Below, piece by piece: positions 31,446 to 44,026 of a stretch of 64,000 nt of DNA. Below the pieces are notes generated by a model. It was not told the DNA's origin. It worked only from the letters and a program-made list of their open reading frames with translations, and searched no databases. The DNA comes from Phallus indusiatus (taxonomy: Eukaryota; Basidiomycota; Agaricomycetes; Phallales; Phallaceae): the NCBI GenBank assembly GCA_027605045.1, contig JAQFWX010000012.1:260930-324929 (forward strand), given 5' to 3'. The translations under genes and the position numbers were made by a program. Within the stretch, counting starts at the first letter, position 1, and each line of letters opens with the position of its first letter.

Positions 31446-33317
31446 TTAGAACTTCACCTCCACAAAAACACTATCTTCTTTGTCCCATTGTTTCCAGTCA
31501 ATGTCACGATATCCGAGCGCTCCGTTCATGATCTCCAATGTGAACATACCTAGATAATATATAATGAAGGCGTTAATGAAAGTCATTATCGTGAGAAACC
31601 GGAATAACTATAACCTTGAGCAAATGCTCTTCGATAAAGACCACATTGAGGATACGAAAGGAAGGAAAAGGCTGTAGTTATTTCCCCATCGGAAGACGGC
31701 TTGTCAGGTTCCTTTTTCGAGATTATTGTCGTGGGAGGGATAGTGATGTCCTTGACATCTAACTCTTCCTGTTTAGTCGTCACATAGTCTACCAGGTTAA
31801 ATTTATCAATTTCTTGCACTGGTCCCGAACAGCCCCTTTGCGCTACTATTCCCGTTCCACTCCCAACTGGCAATTCAATACCGCCGTCGGTGACCCCGTT
31901 CGGTAAATAGTCGCTGTCCGTGAGGGAGTTCTCTCTCGTGTTAGTAGCATTGTGATCAAAAAACTTAACCTCGTGAAAAGTTGAATCTGACTCCGTCAAA
32001 ATGTTAAGATGAGAACTCCCGTCAACGAAAGATGCCGTGGTCACAGACTCGGGAACAATGGAAGGTTCAAAAGTCAAACGAAACCCGGTCAATTCTGATA
32101 AAGGACTAAATTGTTCCGAAGAGTCATCCCCACCAGAATCAGATAGAACTTGCGGTCCGAGATCTCGCAAGTCCATCGGAAGGCTAGCGGCAGGCGATGA
32201 TAACGCGACATAATTTGAAATGTGCTCAAAATCGCTTTCAACCTTATTGCACCATTTTCCCTCGGAAAGTGCATGCTCCTGTTATCAAATCCAGTGCGTG
32301 AACACAAGAAGATAGAGCCTTTAATAAACCTTACCGGTTTATGACCGGGATGGTTCAGGTTATCCAAATGACATCCTAGGGCTAACTCCGAATCTCCTAT
32401 CTCTTTCGTGTCGTTTTCATCGAAATCATATTCAGGTTTTATGGAACCGAAAACGGTGCTGAATGCGGAATCTTGCACACGCTCGCTGAAGGCAGTTTCA
32501 GGATTCCGAAGATTTCGTGAAAAAGCCGTCGCTGCTCGAAAGGAAATGTCACTCCTGTTTACACGAATAATATTAGTCTTCCAGATCCTAGGATCCAAAT
32601 GGTTCTTTTACTTCCCAGTAAAAAGGAACATCTGCGTTAGGCGAACCGGTTTTGAAACAGGCCGAGCATCGGTTGTTTGCAAACACATTTGGACTTGTCT
32701 CCTGAAAAATGTGATACATACATAAAAACCTCAGGATACGCTCTAGAGCAAAGTTAAACAATGCTTTTCAGATTTTGCGACCCCATATACGTATACCTAG
32801 TTTGGCTGGATGAGTATTAATTCTCCGTGCTATTTCAGTAACATGTAGCCCAGTAGTCTCGTCAACATCTGGACCGGAAAGAATATCTGCGATGCGGGTG
32901 TGGGCTATGAAATTTTGAACAGCAGGGTGATGATACTGTGCGCATGTGAAAATGGCAAGTCAATAACGCAAGAGCAGTGAGAAGTTAGAAAGTATCAAAA
33001 GCGCACTGACACCCATTCCTTCACAAAGAATTCTTTCTCGGGGATTTTGAACAAGAGCCTACCGAGTATCTCTTAAGGCGAGAGTTATCCACGAGATTAT
33101 GAGAATCCCAGCTTACGGTCATCGTTCCTAGTGAGCTTAATAGCGTTCTTCTGGCATCCCAATATCCCTTCGACGGCGTGTCTATGTCCCAAGGATGCAA
33201 CTGCGGACGATCCAACCACGGTTCGGGTAAACCAGCCTTCTCTAATTCGTGTTGAAGGGCTTTGATAGAAGAGGATATGAGACTGAGGAGGGCGTCAAAC
33301 AGAGACTGTTGCAACAT
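31446..33317 (-). CDS. O-methyltransferase-like gene with an unrecognised C-terminal half
   Basis: The first half is a fungal O-methyltransferase N-terminal (winged-helix/dimerisation) domain. The start (33317) reads MLQQSLFDALLSLISSSIKA; then GLPEPWLDRPQLHPWD, SLGTMT, ALVQNPRERILCEGMG, HTRIADILSGPDVDETTGLH, EIARRINTHPAKL, RILRFLCMYHIFQETSPNVF and NNRCSACFKTG. A later exon gives AATAFSRNLRNPETAFSERV and DSAFSTVFG, which match the family's middle section. After HPGHKP, however, the frame continues EHALSEGKWCNKVESDFEHI and MDLRDLGPQVLSDSGGDDSS, then a long Ser/Thr/acid-rich stretch, and ends with an exon GYRDIDWKQWDKEDSVFVEV. The SAM-binding GxGxG loop (usually VDVGGG) is not visible. It may be a decayed or chimeric gene, so catalytic function is doubtful. 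Confidence 0.55.
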
Positions 33318-34498
33318 GGAGAATGAAGTAGTTCAAGTCTAAACGTCAACGCACACGGCAATCTACGAGAGAAAAGAACCTCTGGAGAAAAAAGGGGCGG
33401 TAAAACAGCCATTTTTATAATTTACGTTTCGCAGTGTTCCGAAGGAGAAGGTGCATCTCTTGCGTGTGCCAATTACAAATATATGTTTCACGTTCGTTTT
33501 TCATTGTAACCGTGAGATGATTTAATTTGGTTCTGGTGGCAATCAAATACTGAGTGGAACTATAACTGAAGCAATTTCTTACTTTTCGTGATCTGGACTC
33601 TCTGGGCAGCGGGAACTTGGGTCTTTTAATTACAGAAACAGGGGCTTTGAGGTACATTCTGGTGTACCTAATGTAGAAGTAAATGCAGCCTCTTGATAGA
33701 TTTTCCTTAATTGAGAAAAGAAGGCCAATCTTGAAAAAAATCGACGCATTGCCAGAAAGGTGCAAATTTTCTCTTGTCGAACTCCTTACGTAAGCGCCGC
33801 AACTGGGAAAAAACAAACCTCCGCCTTTCCTGTCCGGCGTTTATTCTTTGACTGACAGGTCGCACTCTGACGCACTACGTGTTCCTCTGGATTTCCAAGG
33901 ATTCTTTTTTTTTTCTGGAACAAATTCCTCGTTCAAATGTTTTTGATAAGCGGAGAATAGCGAGGCATCAACACATGTGAAGAGTTTCGAGAATCGAGAA
34001 TCATGATCATGATGCATTAACCATAATCATGCAAGGCTCCGCGTGTTTTGAAACTGAATTTCGCGCCTATCACAATACACATGTCTCACAATTGGAAACG
34101 TGTTCATTATGACACGTACATTTCCTTCAAAGCACGTTAACCGAAAACCGAATAAGCATCCGCTGGTAGTATTGGCATAACTCCGCAGCTGAAGAAAAGG
34201 ATAAAGCCCTTTGTAGACAGTAGATTGAGAATATTGTAAAACATTTGTATTTCTCGGGCGATAATAAGCCATTTACTAATTTAGGCAAGATTACGGAATA
34301 AGAACCAGCCAGCTATGTTTATGGCAAAAAGAATGACGGCAGAGTCGATAGAAGAAGGATATATAAATACCCAAAGATGGCCTCAACAGGAGCCCACCTT
34401 GAGCAGTGGAAGAGAACCTAGACTGTGAAATCTTGTAAATTGCAACGTCATTTCATTTCATTTAAGCCATTCTGGGTGAAGGCCTCTCCTGAATGCTT
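33318..34498. other. Intergenic region
   Basis: A minus-strand open frame at 33415-33816 is basic and compositionally odd, and is likely not a gene. I see nothing else. Confidence 0.4.
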
Positions 34499-37459
34499 CT
34501 AATTTTCACCACCGCGAAGACACTCCAGCAGCACGGAATTGACGTCGCCTCGCACGATGCCTTGGTAAACTCTGCTTACATGCGCATCTGTTTCCTCTTC
34601 GTCCCCTCCCAAAATTCCGAATCGCATTGGAACGCCCAAAGTCTTTCGGACCCATATGTATAACAAACGTGTTCCTTTCCCAAGTCTTAAAGTGGAAATC
34701 GGCGTTGGATCCTGGCCGGCCAGTGATTTTGAGTCAGAGAAATATTGATCACGAACACTCTTGAAAGAAGTATTCAAGCGTGTGGACAGGGAGTGATGGA
34801 ATTCATGCGCAGAAAATGTTGTGGCGAGTGGTTGATTAATATTTGGAAGGGAGCCGATAAAGGTAAAAACATCCGCTACGAGTGGTTTTACCAGCTCAAA
34901 GAACCGCTCCGGCGAGTCCAGTGTGGACGTGGCGGCAAAGCTAGCCCGAGCCTATGTTACAAATATTAATTATTTCCAAAACCATCATGATAGATAAAAA
35001 AAAGAATCAAAAAAGAAACACAGTCACACATTACCTGTTTTTCAAGATTGGAAACTAGACGATGCTTATCTTCAAACGACATTATAACTTTGACGCAATC
35101 GTCAGTTACATTTTCAATATCATCGTGCATCACGGCGAAAAATTTTTGATACATGAATCGTATATCAATAGCTTGACAAAGCGATACGAGAAGATTCGCG
35201 TGAATCTGATAAGTCGCTAAAATTAGCGTACGAGATACGATAAGAGATTTACCTGCTTACCATCTGGATTAATTGAACTGCCGTCGCCGTGTATCGAGCA
35301 GAGATCAAAGCGAGGGAATTAATACTTTGATTATGCATCTCTGCAGGCTGTACATGATTCGATACCGTATTGCAAACAAATGACAGTTCTGAAAAAGGAA
35401 GAGAGACGTCTTGAGAAATAACATAGCATTGCAGGCTTGTTTACATACCTGCTAAATAACTGGCACATGCCATATCTAGTGCTTTTTGCCCATAATCCAT
35501 GCTCGGCTCATTCGCGGCAACATCTGGAGGGAGACCCCGAGACATGCTAGGTTGCCCCAATTCGACCATCTGAGCATAGGCAATCCGACCTTAACAAATA
35601 TGTCAAGCTCCAACTATAGATTCACATGAAGATTAATTGGGTACCTATGTGTTGCAGTCCGATACGGATCTTCTCCATTGCGACAGTAATACTAGTTCCC
35701 TGGAAATTTCCACCACAGAGGTTTCCGCGCCAGCCTTCTCCACCTATTAACAACCACGTTAATAATAACATAAAACAATGGAGTATAATACATCCTCACT
35801 TCTTGCGTCAATAATGGGATTGTCCGTAGTCGAGTTAATTTCGATAGTAAGGGTTTGCAGCGCGGAAAGAGCTTCCTCTATTTGTGGACCTATCCACTGT
35901 GGTGCGGTGCGCAGACTGTATCTGTCTTGCCGGAGTCTGTAAACAAGAATGTGAATTTTTTTCGGAATTCGCGCACTCGCCAACTAAGAACTTAACGAAC
36001 CGTTCACTGCTATCCTCGTTCCATTCCACTACCATATCGCTGCTTTGTAGGGCTCGGCGGATATTCTGCGCCGATTCTATTTGTCCCGAATGCGGACGGG
36101 TATAATCATGTAAAAATGGTGTGAAAGACTCTAAGGTTCCCCTAAAAGCTTCTACCGATAAGGCGGTCAGCGCCTGATTTCGTTTCAATAAGGTTCGTCG
36201 GAATCGGTGAAATGGCATTAATCAAACCTGAGACATGAGCAAACAAAAGCTCGCATCGTGTAGCGCGCAGGCTGCAACTGCGCAGCTTGTTGCTGTACCG
36301 TTGACAACGGCTAGTGCTTCCTTCGGCAGGAACTGGTAACTTTCAAGAGAATGTAATTTAAGAGCTTGCGAAGCTGGACGCATGGCTCTAGAAGATCTGA
36401 CGAAATGTTATTAATTTCTAAAGGACATAATGAGCTGTGAAGATACAAACCCTTTTCCACACCATACAGTTGTCTTGCCTTCGCCTGTAACAGCCCCTGC
36501 AATGTAGGCCAATGGCCCGAGATCGCCACTGGCGCTAATGGACATCCTAAATAGGTACACGTTGTGAATTGGGTACGCTTTTTCTTTCTCCTAAGGCTAC
36601 TACACGTACCGTAGAGGTGGACAAGGCACAATATTATGGACAAGTAACTTGTGGAGTGCCACTAGTGTTTCATACCGGCATCCACTATAACCACGGATAA
36701 GGCAGTTCAACCGCACGGCGATCGTACCTTGAAAATGAAGGTATTAAAATTGAAAGCCACTTATGAAAACCACGAATCAGGAAAGTTTGCTCGCTTACCT
36801 TTGACCCACATTTCCGGCATGATTAAACTGTGATGATCTAGGGTATGTAAATCTTGATTGTCCTGAGAAGACTCGTGATAAGCAATCTTCGGCAACTCAG
36901 GGATGGTGCTTCTTAAATCCTTGGAAGGAGGAGGAATAATCCCCGCTTGAAGACCTTTGACGAGGACGTGTGGTAACTGCGCAATGGACGAGGTACTGAG
37001 TCTTGTATTAGCTATAATTATGTTAAAAGACACATGTTTGATTATACTGATTTACTTCGTGACATACCGCTAGCACCAAATCCAGTTGTTACACCGTACA
37101 TGCTTTTGTCCGCTTTTTTATTCGAACTTTCGGATGCAGAGTTTGCCACTGATTTCACAAACGATTGTGCAAAATCCGCGGATTCTTGCACTCGCGCTTT
37201 GACTGTTGGTGAATCAGAGAGAACAGGCAAAACTCGGAATCTAAACAGGAGAGTATCGATCAGATCATAATAACATGAGCATTTCAAGTTCAAAACCAGT
37301 ATACCGCGCAGCAGCAAGCACACCCGCTAAGGTCAATGTTTCTCCATCGATGACTGGTTGGCTTTTTTGGGTGCGAAAGGCCTCGAGTTCGTCCCAATGT
37401 TGACCTAAAGCGTCCAAAAACGGTGTAGGAGAGTTTGACGATCCACGTTTATCGGACAT
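34499..37459 (-). CDS. Phenylalanine (aromatic amino acid) ammonia-lyase
   Basis: This enzyme of the HAL/PAL class deaminates L-phenylalanine (or another aromatic amino acid) to a cinnamate, feeding aromatic secondary metabolism and amino-acid breakdown. The gene has many short introns. The start (37459) reads [19 protein letters not shown]. Motifs appear in order: [13 protein letters not shown] (tyrosine loop), [56 protein letters not shown] with the Ala-Ser-Gly triad (36525-36533) that cyclises into the MIO cofactor, LVNGTATSAA-type helix, [67 protein letters not shown] and the C-terminal ARRYV-like helix ending [11 protein letters not shown]. The key catalytic motifs are intact. Residues that set substrate choice were not assessed. 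Confidence 0.9.
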
Positions 37460-38629
37460 AATAACAGTCCAACTAATGTTGTTAAGTATTTTTCTTTGTA
37501 CGACTTTTCGTAGTAGTAGCAGCGCTTCTTACCAAAAACACGTGTATGGTGAATTGAAGGGAACGTGACTCCTTGGCTTCGAGATGACTCAAGATCTGTG
37601 AAGATAAATGTGAATAGAGAAAGATGTACTGGCGGAGCAACAGAGGGTAATGGGCAGCGCTGGAAAAAATTGCTCGGCAGATCCCCGCGCGGTCTTGCTA
37701 ACCCGGTACCGACCAACTAGTCAATTCAATGATATGAAGTTTATGTAAATTTAAGTTTTAGTACGTGTACGCTGCCAGCCGCCGCAGCGCCTTTACGCAA
37801 AAACTTTTGTCCTGGTAGAAATGACCTCCAGCTACATACTTCAGGTTTTGAATTTGTTACTGACTGTTACAAGCGCAGACGCATATGTGCGTTCATGGTC
37901 GTTTATCTTCCTTAACTTTCAACGGATATCATGATCGTTCGCAGTTAAATCCAGGCTTCCGGGCTCTGAAATACTATTGAACGTCAAACAAACACGAAGA
38001 CACAGTCTTGGACTAACAGCACTTCCGATAGGTCTCAGAAAGCCATCTAGCTCCGAAGAAATGTGTCGAGGATTCAAGGGCGGAGACACGAAGATGAAGA
38101 TTGAGGAAACATATCAAAGAACAAAACAGAAACAGAGCGCTCCTACCATACCGTTCCCGAAGCACCGCCTGGTATAAAGTGCCCATACTGATCCGTTACG
38201 CGCTCGCCAAAAAAACCAAAAAGACTGTGTGTACTAACGAGTGCCGCTATGCCTTATAGAACAAAAACCAGATGCCTCAGGGACGGATTCTTCGCTGTTA
38301 CTTACGATATCTACAGATCACTCAGATTCATCAATCAATTATCGCAGCATTATACAGAATATCAGGGTGCCGGGAAGTGACTGGAACCTCAGGCCTCAGG
38401 CCTCAGCCTTCAAGTTCAACGAGATTGATATTGAACACAAATTAAGGACTAGACCTAGGTAAGGGCTTGATCGTATTCGCAGATATTATGATTGTTTCCT
38501 CTGCTAAAGGATAACCCAAGTGCCATCTTGCTACGGGTTACGTCCAAATGACTGGCGACTGTTCTCTGTCTGATTTTCGGAGGAATATGATCTAGACTAT
38601 AAAGACAACATAGAGCAGTTTCCGCCATG
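37460..38629. other. Intergenic region
   Basis: Promoter side of the ammonia-lyase gene and flank of the tRNA-Gly gene. Short open frames (37977-38177, 38241-38462) look like chance. Confidence 0.4.
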
Positions 38630-38700
38630 GCATTAATGGGGTAGTGGTAACCTCGGTCGTTGCCATCGACCGGCCGCGAGTTCGATTCTCGCTTAATGCA
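38630..38700 (+). tRNA. tRNA-Gly (anticodon GCC)
   Basis: The acceptor stem GCATTAA pairs with TTAATGC, followed by discriminator A. The anticodon stem-loop is GGTCG-TTGCCAT-CGACC, giving anticodon GCC. The T arm is GCGAG-TTCGATT-CTCGC with the invariant TTCGA. No intron is present. A T-run follows (38701 onward), serving as the Pol III terminator. Confidence 0.95.
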
Positions 38701-40564
38701 GTTTTTTTGCTTATGATATAACCACCTCTTTTTTCGTCAAGTATTATGAACCCTCATGAATTCCCATAGGGCATGACATTAGAAAGCCTGTAGAGATATT
38801 AGAATTCTTTAATCGCATGGCATCAGTCATGGATCGTAAAATCCCATCTTTGAACCCTACTGAAGCATTATGGCCACGGCTCCGTCTGTCCCGAATAGGA
38901 AACGGTACAACGAGCACCACACCATTTACTAAGCGAACCCAGCTCTGGCGTATAGCTTTATTGCCTCAGTAGGTACTACTAACACACTACATACTATTCA
39001 TTAAACACTTCCGAGTTCTCATTTGTTCTATAAAAGGTCACGCGCAGCGCACGTTTTTGGTTCAAGTCAATCAAATTTGCATATGGTATCAAATCTCATG
39101 GAGTGTCAATCTGCTCAACGTTTGTGATATTCGGCAACAGTTCTTCCCCAATGATTTTCTATGAGGTTGGGGAGCATGCGTCTGAAATCGATTGTAAGCG
39201 TGGTTTTTTCTTAACGGCCCGAATCCCACTTTGGTTATTCATGAACGTTGCCACGGTGGATCTTTGACAGACGGCTGCCAGCCTATTGGACACCATGAAC
39301 TTGTAGGCTCTCAGGTGGATTGTATCATTTTAACAATCACCGCCTAGAAATTAGACTATGTATCGCATACCGGGACCAGGCCGGACGCAGCCTGTTTTGA
39401 TACTCATGATCACAGCTTTTTCTGAGCTGAATCAAACGCTAATGGAAGAGGATTACACTTTCTGGGAGTTTTTGAGTTTCGATTGGCAAGATTTCCTCTT
39501 CGGGTCTCCTAGATATATTGATACTTACCGTCGGGTCTAAATCCATCGAACCTTGACCTGGTAAAACTGCCCCTCTACAAATAAGATATTTTTTACCTGA
39601 TTTCTTGGAATGGAATCTATGACACTCCCACAGTTGGATCCACATAGCAGCTGTCAAGCATTGTATGATGGTGTGATTTTGTATACTCAAAGAGTTTGTA
39701 TCATATTCATGACACTCAATACGCCGCTTAAATATTATAATGATGCACGTTTATTACCCTCGGTATTATATACTCACTACGGTTTCAGCTCAAGTTTGAA
39801 AAAAAAAATAGCCAAATATCAAAAATCTTATACAACACTGGCAAGCAGAAAGCTGAGCCCTGAGTCTCAGAGTCTCCGCTAATAGTCGAATTCGGAGCTA
39901 TGGGGATTCGGCCTCTTGCACGCGTAGGAGGTTCATACCCCCTACACTCCACAAAGGTTGCTTAAATTAGTCCTTGATATATATCATCCGATTCCGGGTA
40001 TAAATAAAACGGCAAGCGTATATTCAACCTTTGTCACCCGGACCAACGAAAACGACAGTATTGGCAGATTTGAGCTCAATCTTTGCTTTTAAAGGAGCCA
40101 TTACGCAGGCTAGCAGATTCATCATGATCGACAAAACCAAGGGGAAATTTATTTACATCAATTGAGGCACCGACCCCCTCCGACCAAAAAAAACACGCTT
40201 ATGACATTAATCACCAAACAGGGCCATAAATCACACTGTTTTCCCAATGTGCAATCACTGATTCTCCCGGCTCATCAACGGCTCGTCCGCCGGCAAAAAA
40301 ATATCTAAACATTGACATATTAGCACAACATACACGACCAATAAACATTTGTTCTAGATATTCAAATACGCAAAAAAGGGCATCTGGAGTTGATTACCTA
40401 CTGAGCCCACGGTGGGAGTGGGTTGGCCGGGATCATACGGGACGATACGATCTCAATGGAAAAAAGCCATAGTAGTTATTTGAATGATGGTGCAAAGCCC
40501 AAAGGATAAAAAGGCTGTAGAACTGAGTACCAAATTTCTCAAGGTCTTTCGTTTCTTTCACGAG
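38701..40564. other. Intergenic region with no recognised gene
   Basis: Overlapping short frames occur at 39358-39540 and 39439-39690 on opposite strands; neither shows family features. No tRNA or repeat is evident. Confidence 0.4.
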
Positions 40565-42193
40565 ATGAAGTACACTACAGTCCTATTCACTCTTGTCCGG
40601 CTCGTTGCTTTGGTTGCTGCCAGTCCAGTACAGGTCCGAAACAATGAGGCAGTGGCGGGTGCCGTTTTCGGTGAGTGTATTCTCAGAGACAATTCCTAAG
40701 CTGGGAATTAAATGTCTTTATTAGTTATGACCAATTCACTGTCTGGAAACTTCGTTCTGGCCAGTACAATTGATGGTAATGGAAGGTTAACGGCAAAAAC
40801 CTCGACCTTCACAAAGGGGATAGGTACTATTGCTGAATCACTGTTCATATTTATAGTCATGCCTATCATATTATTCAGGCTCTCATGGAATACACCCAGG
40901 AGGAGACCCTTTCTTTTCTGAAAATTCCATGATAGTGTCCGGAAACCGTTTGTTCACCGTGAATGTGAGTAGAATTTTCAACACCTTATTCTGAACCTTC
41001 CTGACATAATTCTCAGGCGGGTTCTGATACCGTTTCTGTATTTTCTATTAATCCACAAAACCCAACCGAGCTTACCTTGATTGGGGAACCAATACCCACC
41101 GGAGGTGATTTTCCCGTCTCCATTGCTGTCTCAGAGCAGACCGGACAAGTATGCGTTCTCAACGGGGGAACAATCAATGGTGTGAAGTATAGGCCCAAAT
41201 CTCTCACATTTTGACGGTATTCGATGCTGACTCGGGAGTAGATGTTTCAAACAAGATCTGTTTGCGGGTCTCGTTGAAATCCCCAACACCACTCGCTCGC
41301 TTGGCCTTACCAACATCGCGACGCCACCCTCAGGACCGTCCGATACAACGTCACAAGTTCTTTTCTCCGCCGATGGATCCGTGCTTTACGCAGCTGTTAA
41401 AGGAAATTCTTCTCTCCCATCACAACAAGGGTTCATAGCAGCATGGAGCGTAGATTCTCATACCGGCGCTCTATCAAGCGAGTTTGTCCAATCCGCGCCT
41501 CCTTCCGGAGGAGGTCAACCTTTCTCTATGGCCCTTATTCCAGGTACGAATGGAATAATCTCACCTGATCCGGTTCTCGGATGGGACGTCTTCCAATTCG
41601 ATACCCCTCTCTCCGTCGCGACGGGTACGGCTAGCGTAATTCCCGGAGAAGGCGCTGTCTGTTGGGTGAGACACAGCCCAAAGACAGGAAATTTCTACAT
41701 CGGGGTGTGTTATCAGCGTATCTGATTTGATCATGGCAGAAATAACGGTCGCTCTAGGATCGCAATACCGGCATCATCAATGAAATTAGCGTGGACACCA
41801 ACACTTTTGCATCTGCCCTTGTCAAGCAACATCCCCTAGGTGAAAACATTCTTTCTGATGAAAACATTCTTCTTGATGAAGAACAGATTGCGTCTATTAA
41901 TGGAAATGAGTGAGTACAACGAAGTCACTGAGTGTAATCATTTCAAAAAACTGATCGCACGTACATATAAGCTATCTTTATGTTCTTGCAGACGGAATAA
42001 CATCCATAATCGGGATTGAGCTCACCGGTCCTGGAGAGAGTACGACATTCCAACAGCTCGATTTAAGTCCTTTGGGAAACGAGGACGTCAAAATTGGTAA
42101 TGCAGCACAATCCCTGTACGAAGCGTAGTCTGATGACATTTGATACTATCAGATCCCAATTTCCTAGCGGGAATCGCCGTATGGCTTGCTTAG
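40565..42193 (+). CDS. Secreted lactonase-type beta-propeller, copy 5
   Basis: This is the detached fifth member, 10 kb from the other four. The signal peptide region is MKYTTVLFTLVRLVALVAAS. Then follow AGAVFVMTNSLSGNFVLAST, NGRLTAKTSTFTKG, DTVSVFSINPQNPTELTLIG, GDFPVSIAVSEQTGQVCVLN, EIPNTTRSLGL, VLFSADGSVLYAAVKGN, GFIAAWSVDSHTGALS, NTGIINEISVDTN and YLYVLADGITSIIGIELTG. The last exon reads NFLAGIAVWLA, stop at 42191-42193. All introns correspond to those of the other copies, and no defect was found. Confidence 0.85.
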
Positions 42194-42389
42194 TGACGAG
42201 TGTTGAATACCAAATAAAGGGATATTTACCATGGGATATTATGCATCTCATAGCTAATTACTGAATAAAATACTCATTTTCAATAAACTCCTCTGAGCAA
42301 GATTTGAATGAAACAATCAGAAAGTTTAAGCTGTCCCGTCGTTAATCCTGATTCTACGCAGGATGATCATTGAATTTGATGCCAGGACC

Positions 42390-42643
42390 CTCAGTAAAAA
42401 CGGTAATTCAAACTCGTAATATAGTTGTAATCTGTTGTAATATGGTCTGTTTTTTTACGAATAAATTACTTGAGATTACTAGTAAGGTACGGCAAATTTT
42501 GAAATATTTTAATACGAAACGTCATGCCGCATTCAGATAATATTAGTTCGTGTTCATACAAGTTCATATTCGGTAATTTACTCGTGAAAAAACGGACCAT
42601 ATTACAACTATATTACGAGTTTTGAATTACCGTTTTTACTGAG
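42390..42643. mobile_element. MITE-like element with about 70-bp terminal inverted repeats
   Basis: The left end CTCAGTAAAAACGGTAATTC continues for about 80 bp and is the reverse complement of the right end (42573-42643), with about 100 bp between. The left arm has an internal 10-bp duplication (TTGTAATCTG/TTGTAATATG) that accounts for its greater length. Termini begin CAGTAAAAAC, the kind of start seen in hAT elements, but I see no clear 8-bp target duplication; GGACC occurs near both ends. It has no coding capacity. It lies between lactonase copy 5 and a protease remnant. Confidence 0.8.
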
Positions 42644-43190
42644 AGCTGCAGGACCAATGACAATAGACTCGAACCCAGCCCCTACTTTCCCAGGCGACCG
42701 CGAGGAAATGCTTTTACGCACACTGTTTGGCTCAAACGCATGGCTCGTCAGAGATAGGTACATTTCATTTTTTATGATTGACTATTACCCGAAGGTTCAA
42801 CACGTGTTTCCACTTTCAATTCTATGTACAATCTGTGTACTGTTTTCTCTTGAAGATATCGATACTTCAGGATGCAACACAGCTCAAAGCACCCGACGCG
42901 TCTGAGATTTTCAAACTTCAGGATTGAACTTGTATTCTGAAATTTCAGGCTTACCCCCTTTATTTATTCGGCAGAGCAAATAAAGTTTAATAAACGTTGT
43001 TAGCTCTTTCGTCATCATAGTTTCGCGTGAACCGAGAAATGATTACGAGATAGGACTGTGGTTCATGACATGTTCATTATTATTGTTATCCCGAAAATGC
43101 ATCGTTTCTTGTTGGTTTCTTGGAATCTTTCTGCCACTTTGTTTGGAATATGTACATACCATTTCGGCAGTGGGGTTGCTAGTTTAGGCG
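42644..43190 (+). pseudogene. Aspartic protease C-terminal remnant and 3' flank
   Basis: The frame around 42700-42760 reads LFGSNAWLVRDR, matching the GTGNVWLVGDK exon end of the intact protease at 44027-45765. A GT donor follows at the same position, and the next block (VYCFLL/TICVLFSLED) corresponds to NVYTVFAN. The downstream flank at 43048-43190 also resembles 45815-45930 (GGTTCATGACAT and the ATTATTATT run, then the 'TTTAGGCG' end). All exons further upstream are absent, and the MITE sits right at the left border. Confidence 0.6.
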
Positions 43191-44026
43191 GTACCGTGAC
43201 GCTGCCCTGACCGTGACGCCGTGAACGATCCTGTAACCTGTTGCTTTTGGGAGACTATTTGTCGCTCTGTCGATCAACCGTTGGTACGCATCCGGTGATG
43301 CAAACCCGAGGCTAATATGTACCAGGTACCAGAGCAGCATTATACATAGCACGTACCAGTGCCACGTTTATTGGCATCATCTGACGGTCACCGTTTATCC
43401 CGCCTTGAATGAGTCTTTTCTCCGTATAATATCATCCCCGTGAATGCGATGCAGAGAGATACGAGCTTTGTATTTTTCTGTTTAGGGTCGTGGCAGATGT
43501 TAGTATTCGCGGGCTACACAAGCGATGTCTCGCAGCCCCTTGGTCCTACCTCGGTGAGACGAAATGTCTGTCTACACGATATTGCACCTCACAGGAATCA
43601 CACCAACAGTTTCAAAGAAACAGGTACCGATAAAGCATCTTACTCAAAGCACTTGCCACTCCTCAAGAATCGTGACAGGTACCGAAGAAAACACATATGC
43701 TATTGTATGACCTTGTCTTATCGAGATATATAACACGAGAAACACGCTTTCTTTCAATGTCTGGTGCTTGTTTCTCTCTTTCTGATATCAAGGTTTGCTG
43801 ATAAACGATGACATAGCTCCGAAGCATCTTCCCGTTAAAAAGTCAGGCCTATATTCGGAAACGGTGAGTGCAGGGGTATCCATTGAAGACTTGTATTAGA
43901 ATCGTCTCTTGGTTCATCGCCGCACGGCCCGGGAAAGTTTGCCCTCGCCACTCACTGCTTTCAAGAAATATTATATATATATATTGCTCCTTCTTCCACT
44001 AGTATCTAAACCAGCTAAGGTTCATC
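43191..44026. other. Promoter region of the aspartic protease
   Basis: Contains a TA-rich run (TTATATATATATATTG at 43970-43985) 40-55 bp upstream of the ATG, a plausible TATA region. No other gene is seen. Confidence 0.45.

Noticed and set aside
33415..33816. 133-codon minus-strand frame
   Set aside because: Unusual composition (Arg, Tyr, Lys rich), no domain and no conserved splice; probably chance.
39358..39690. Overlapping frames on both strands
   Set aside because: Open on both strands with no family features; neither has a convincing start or splice context.
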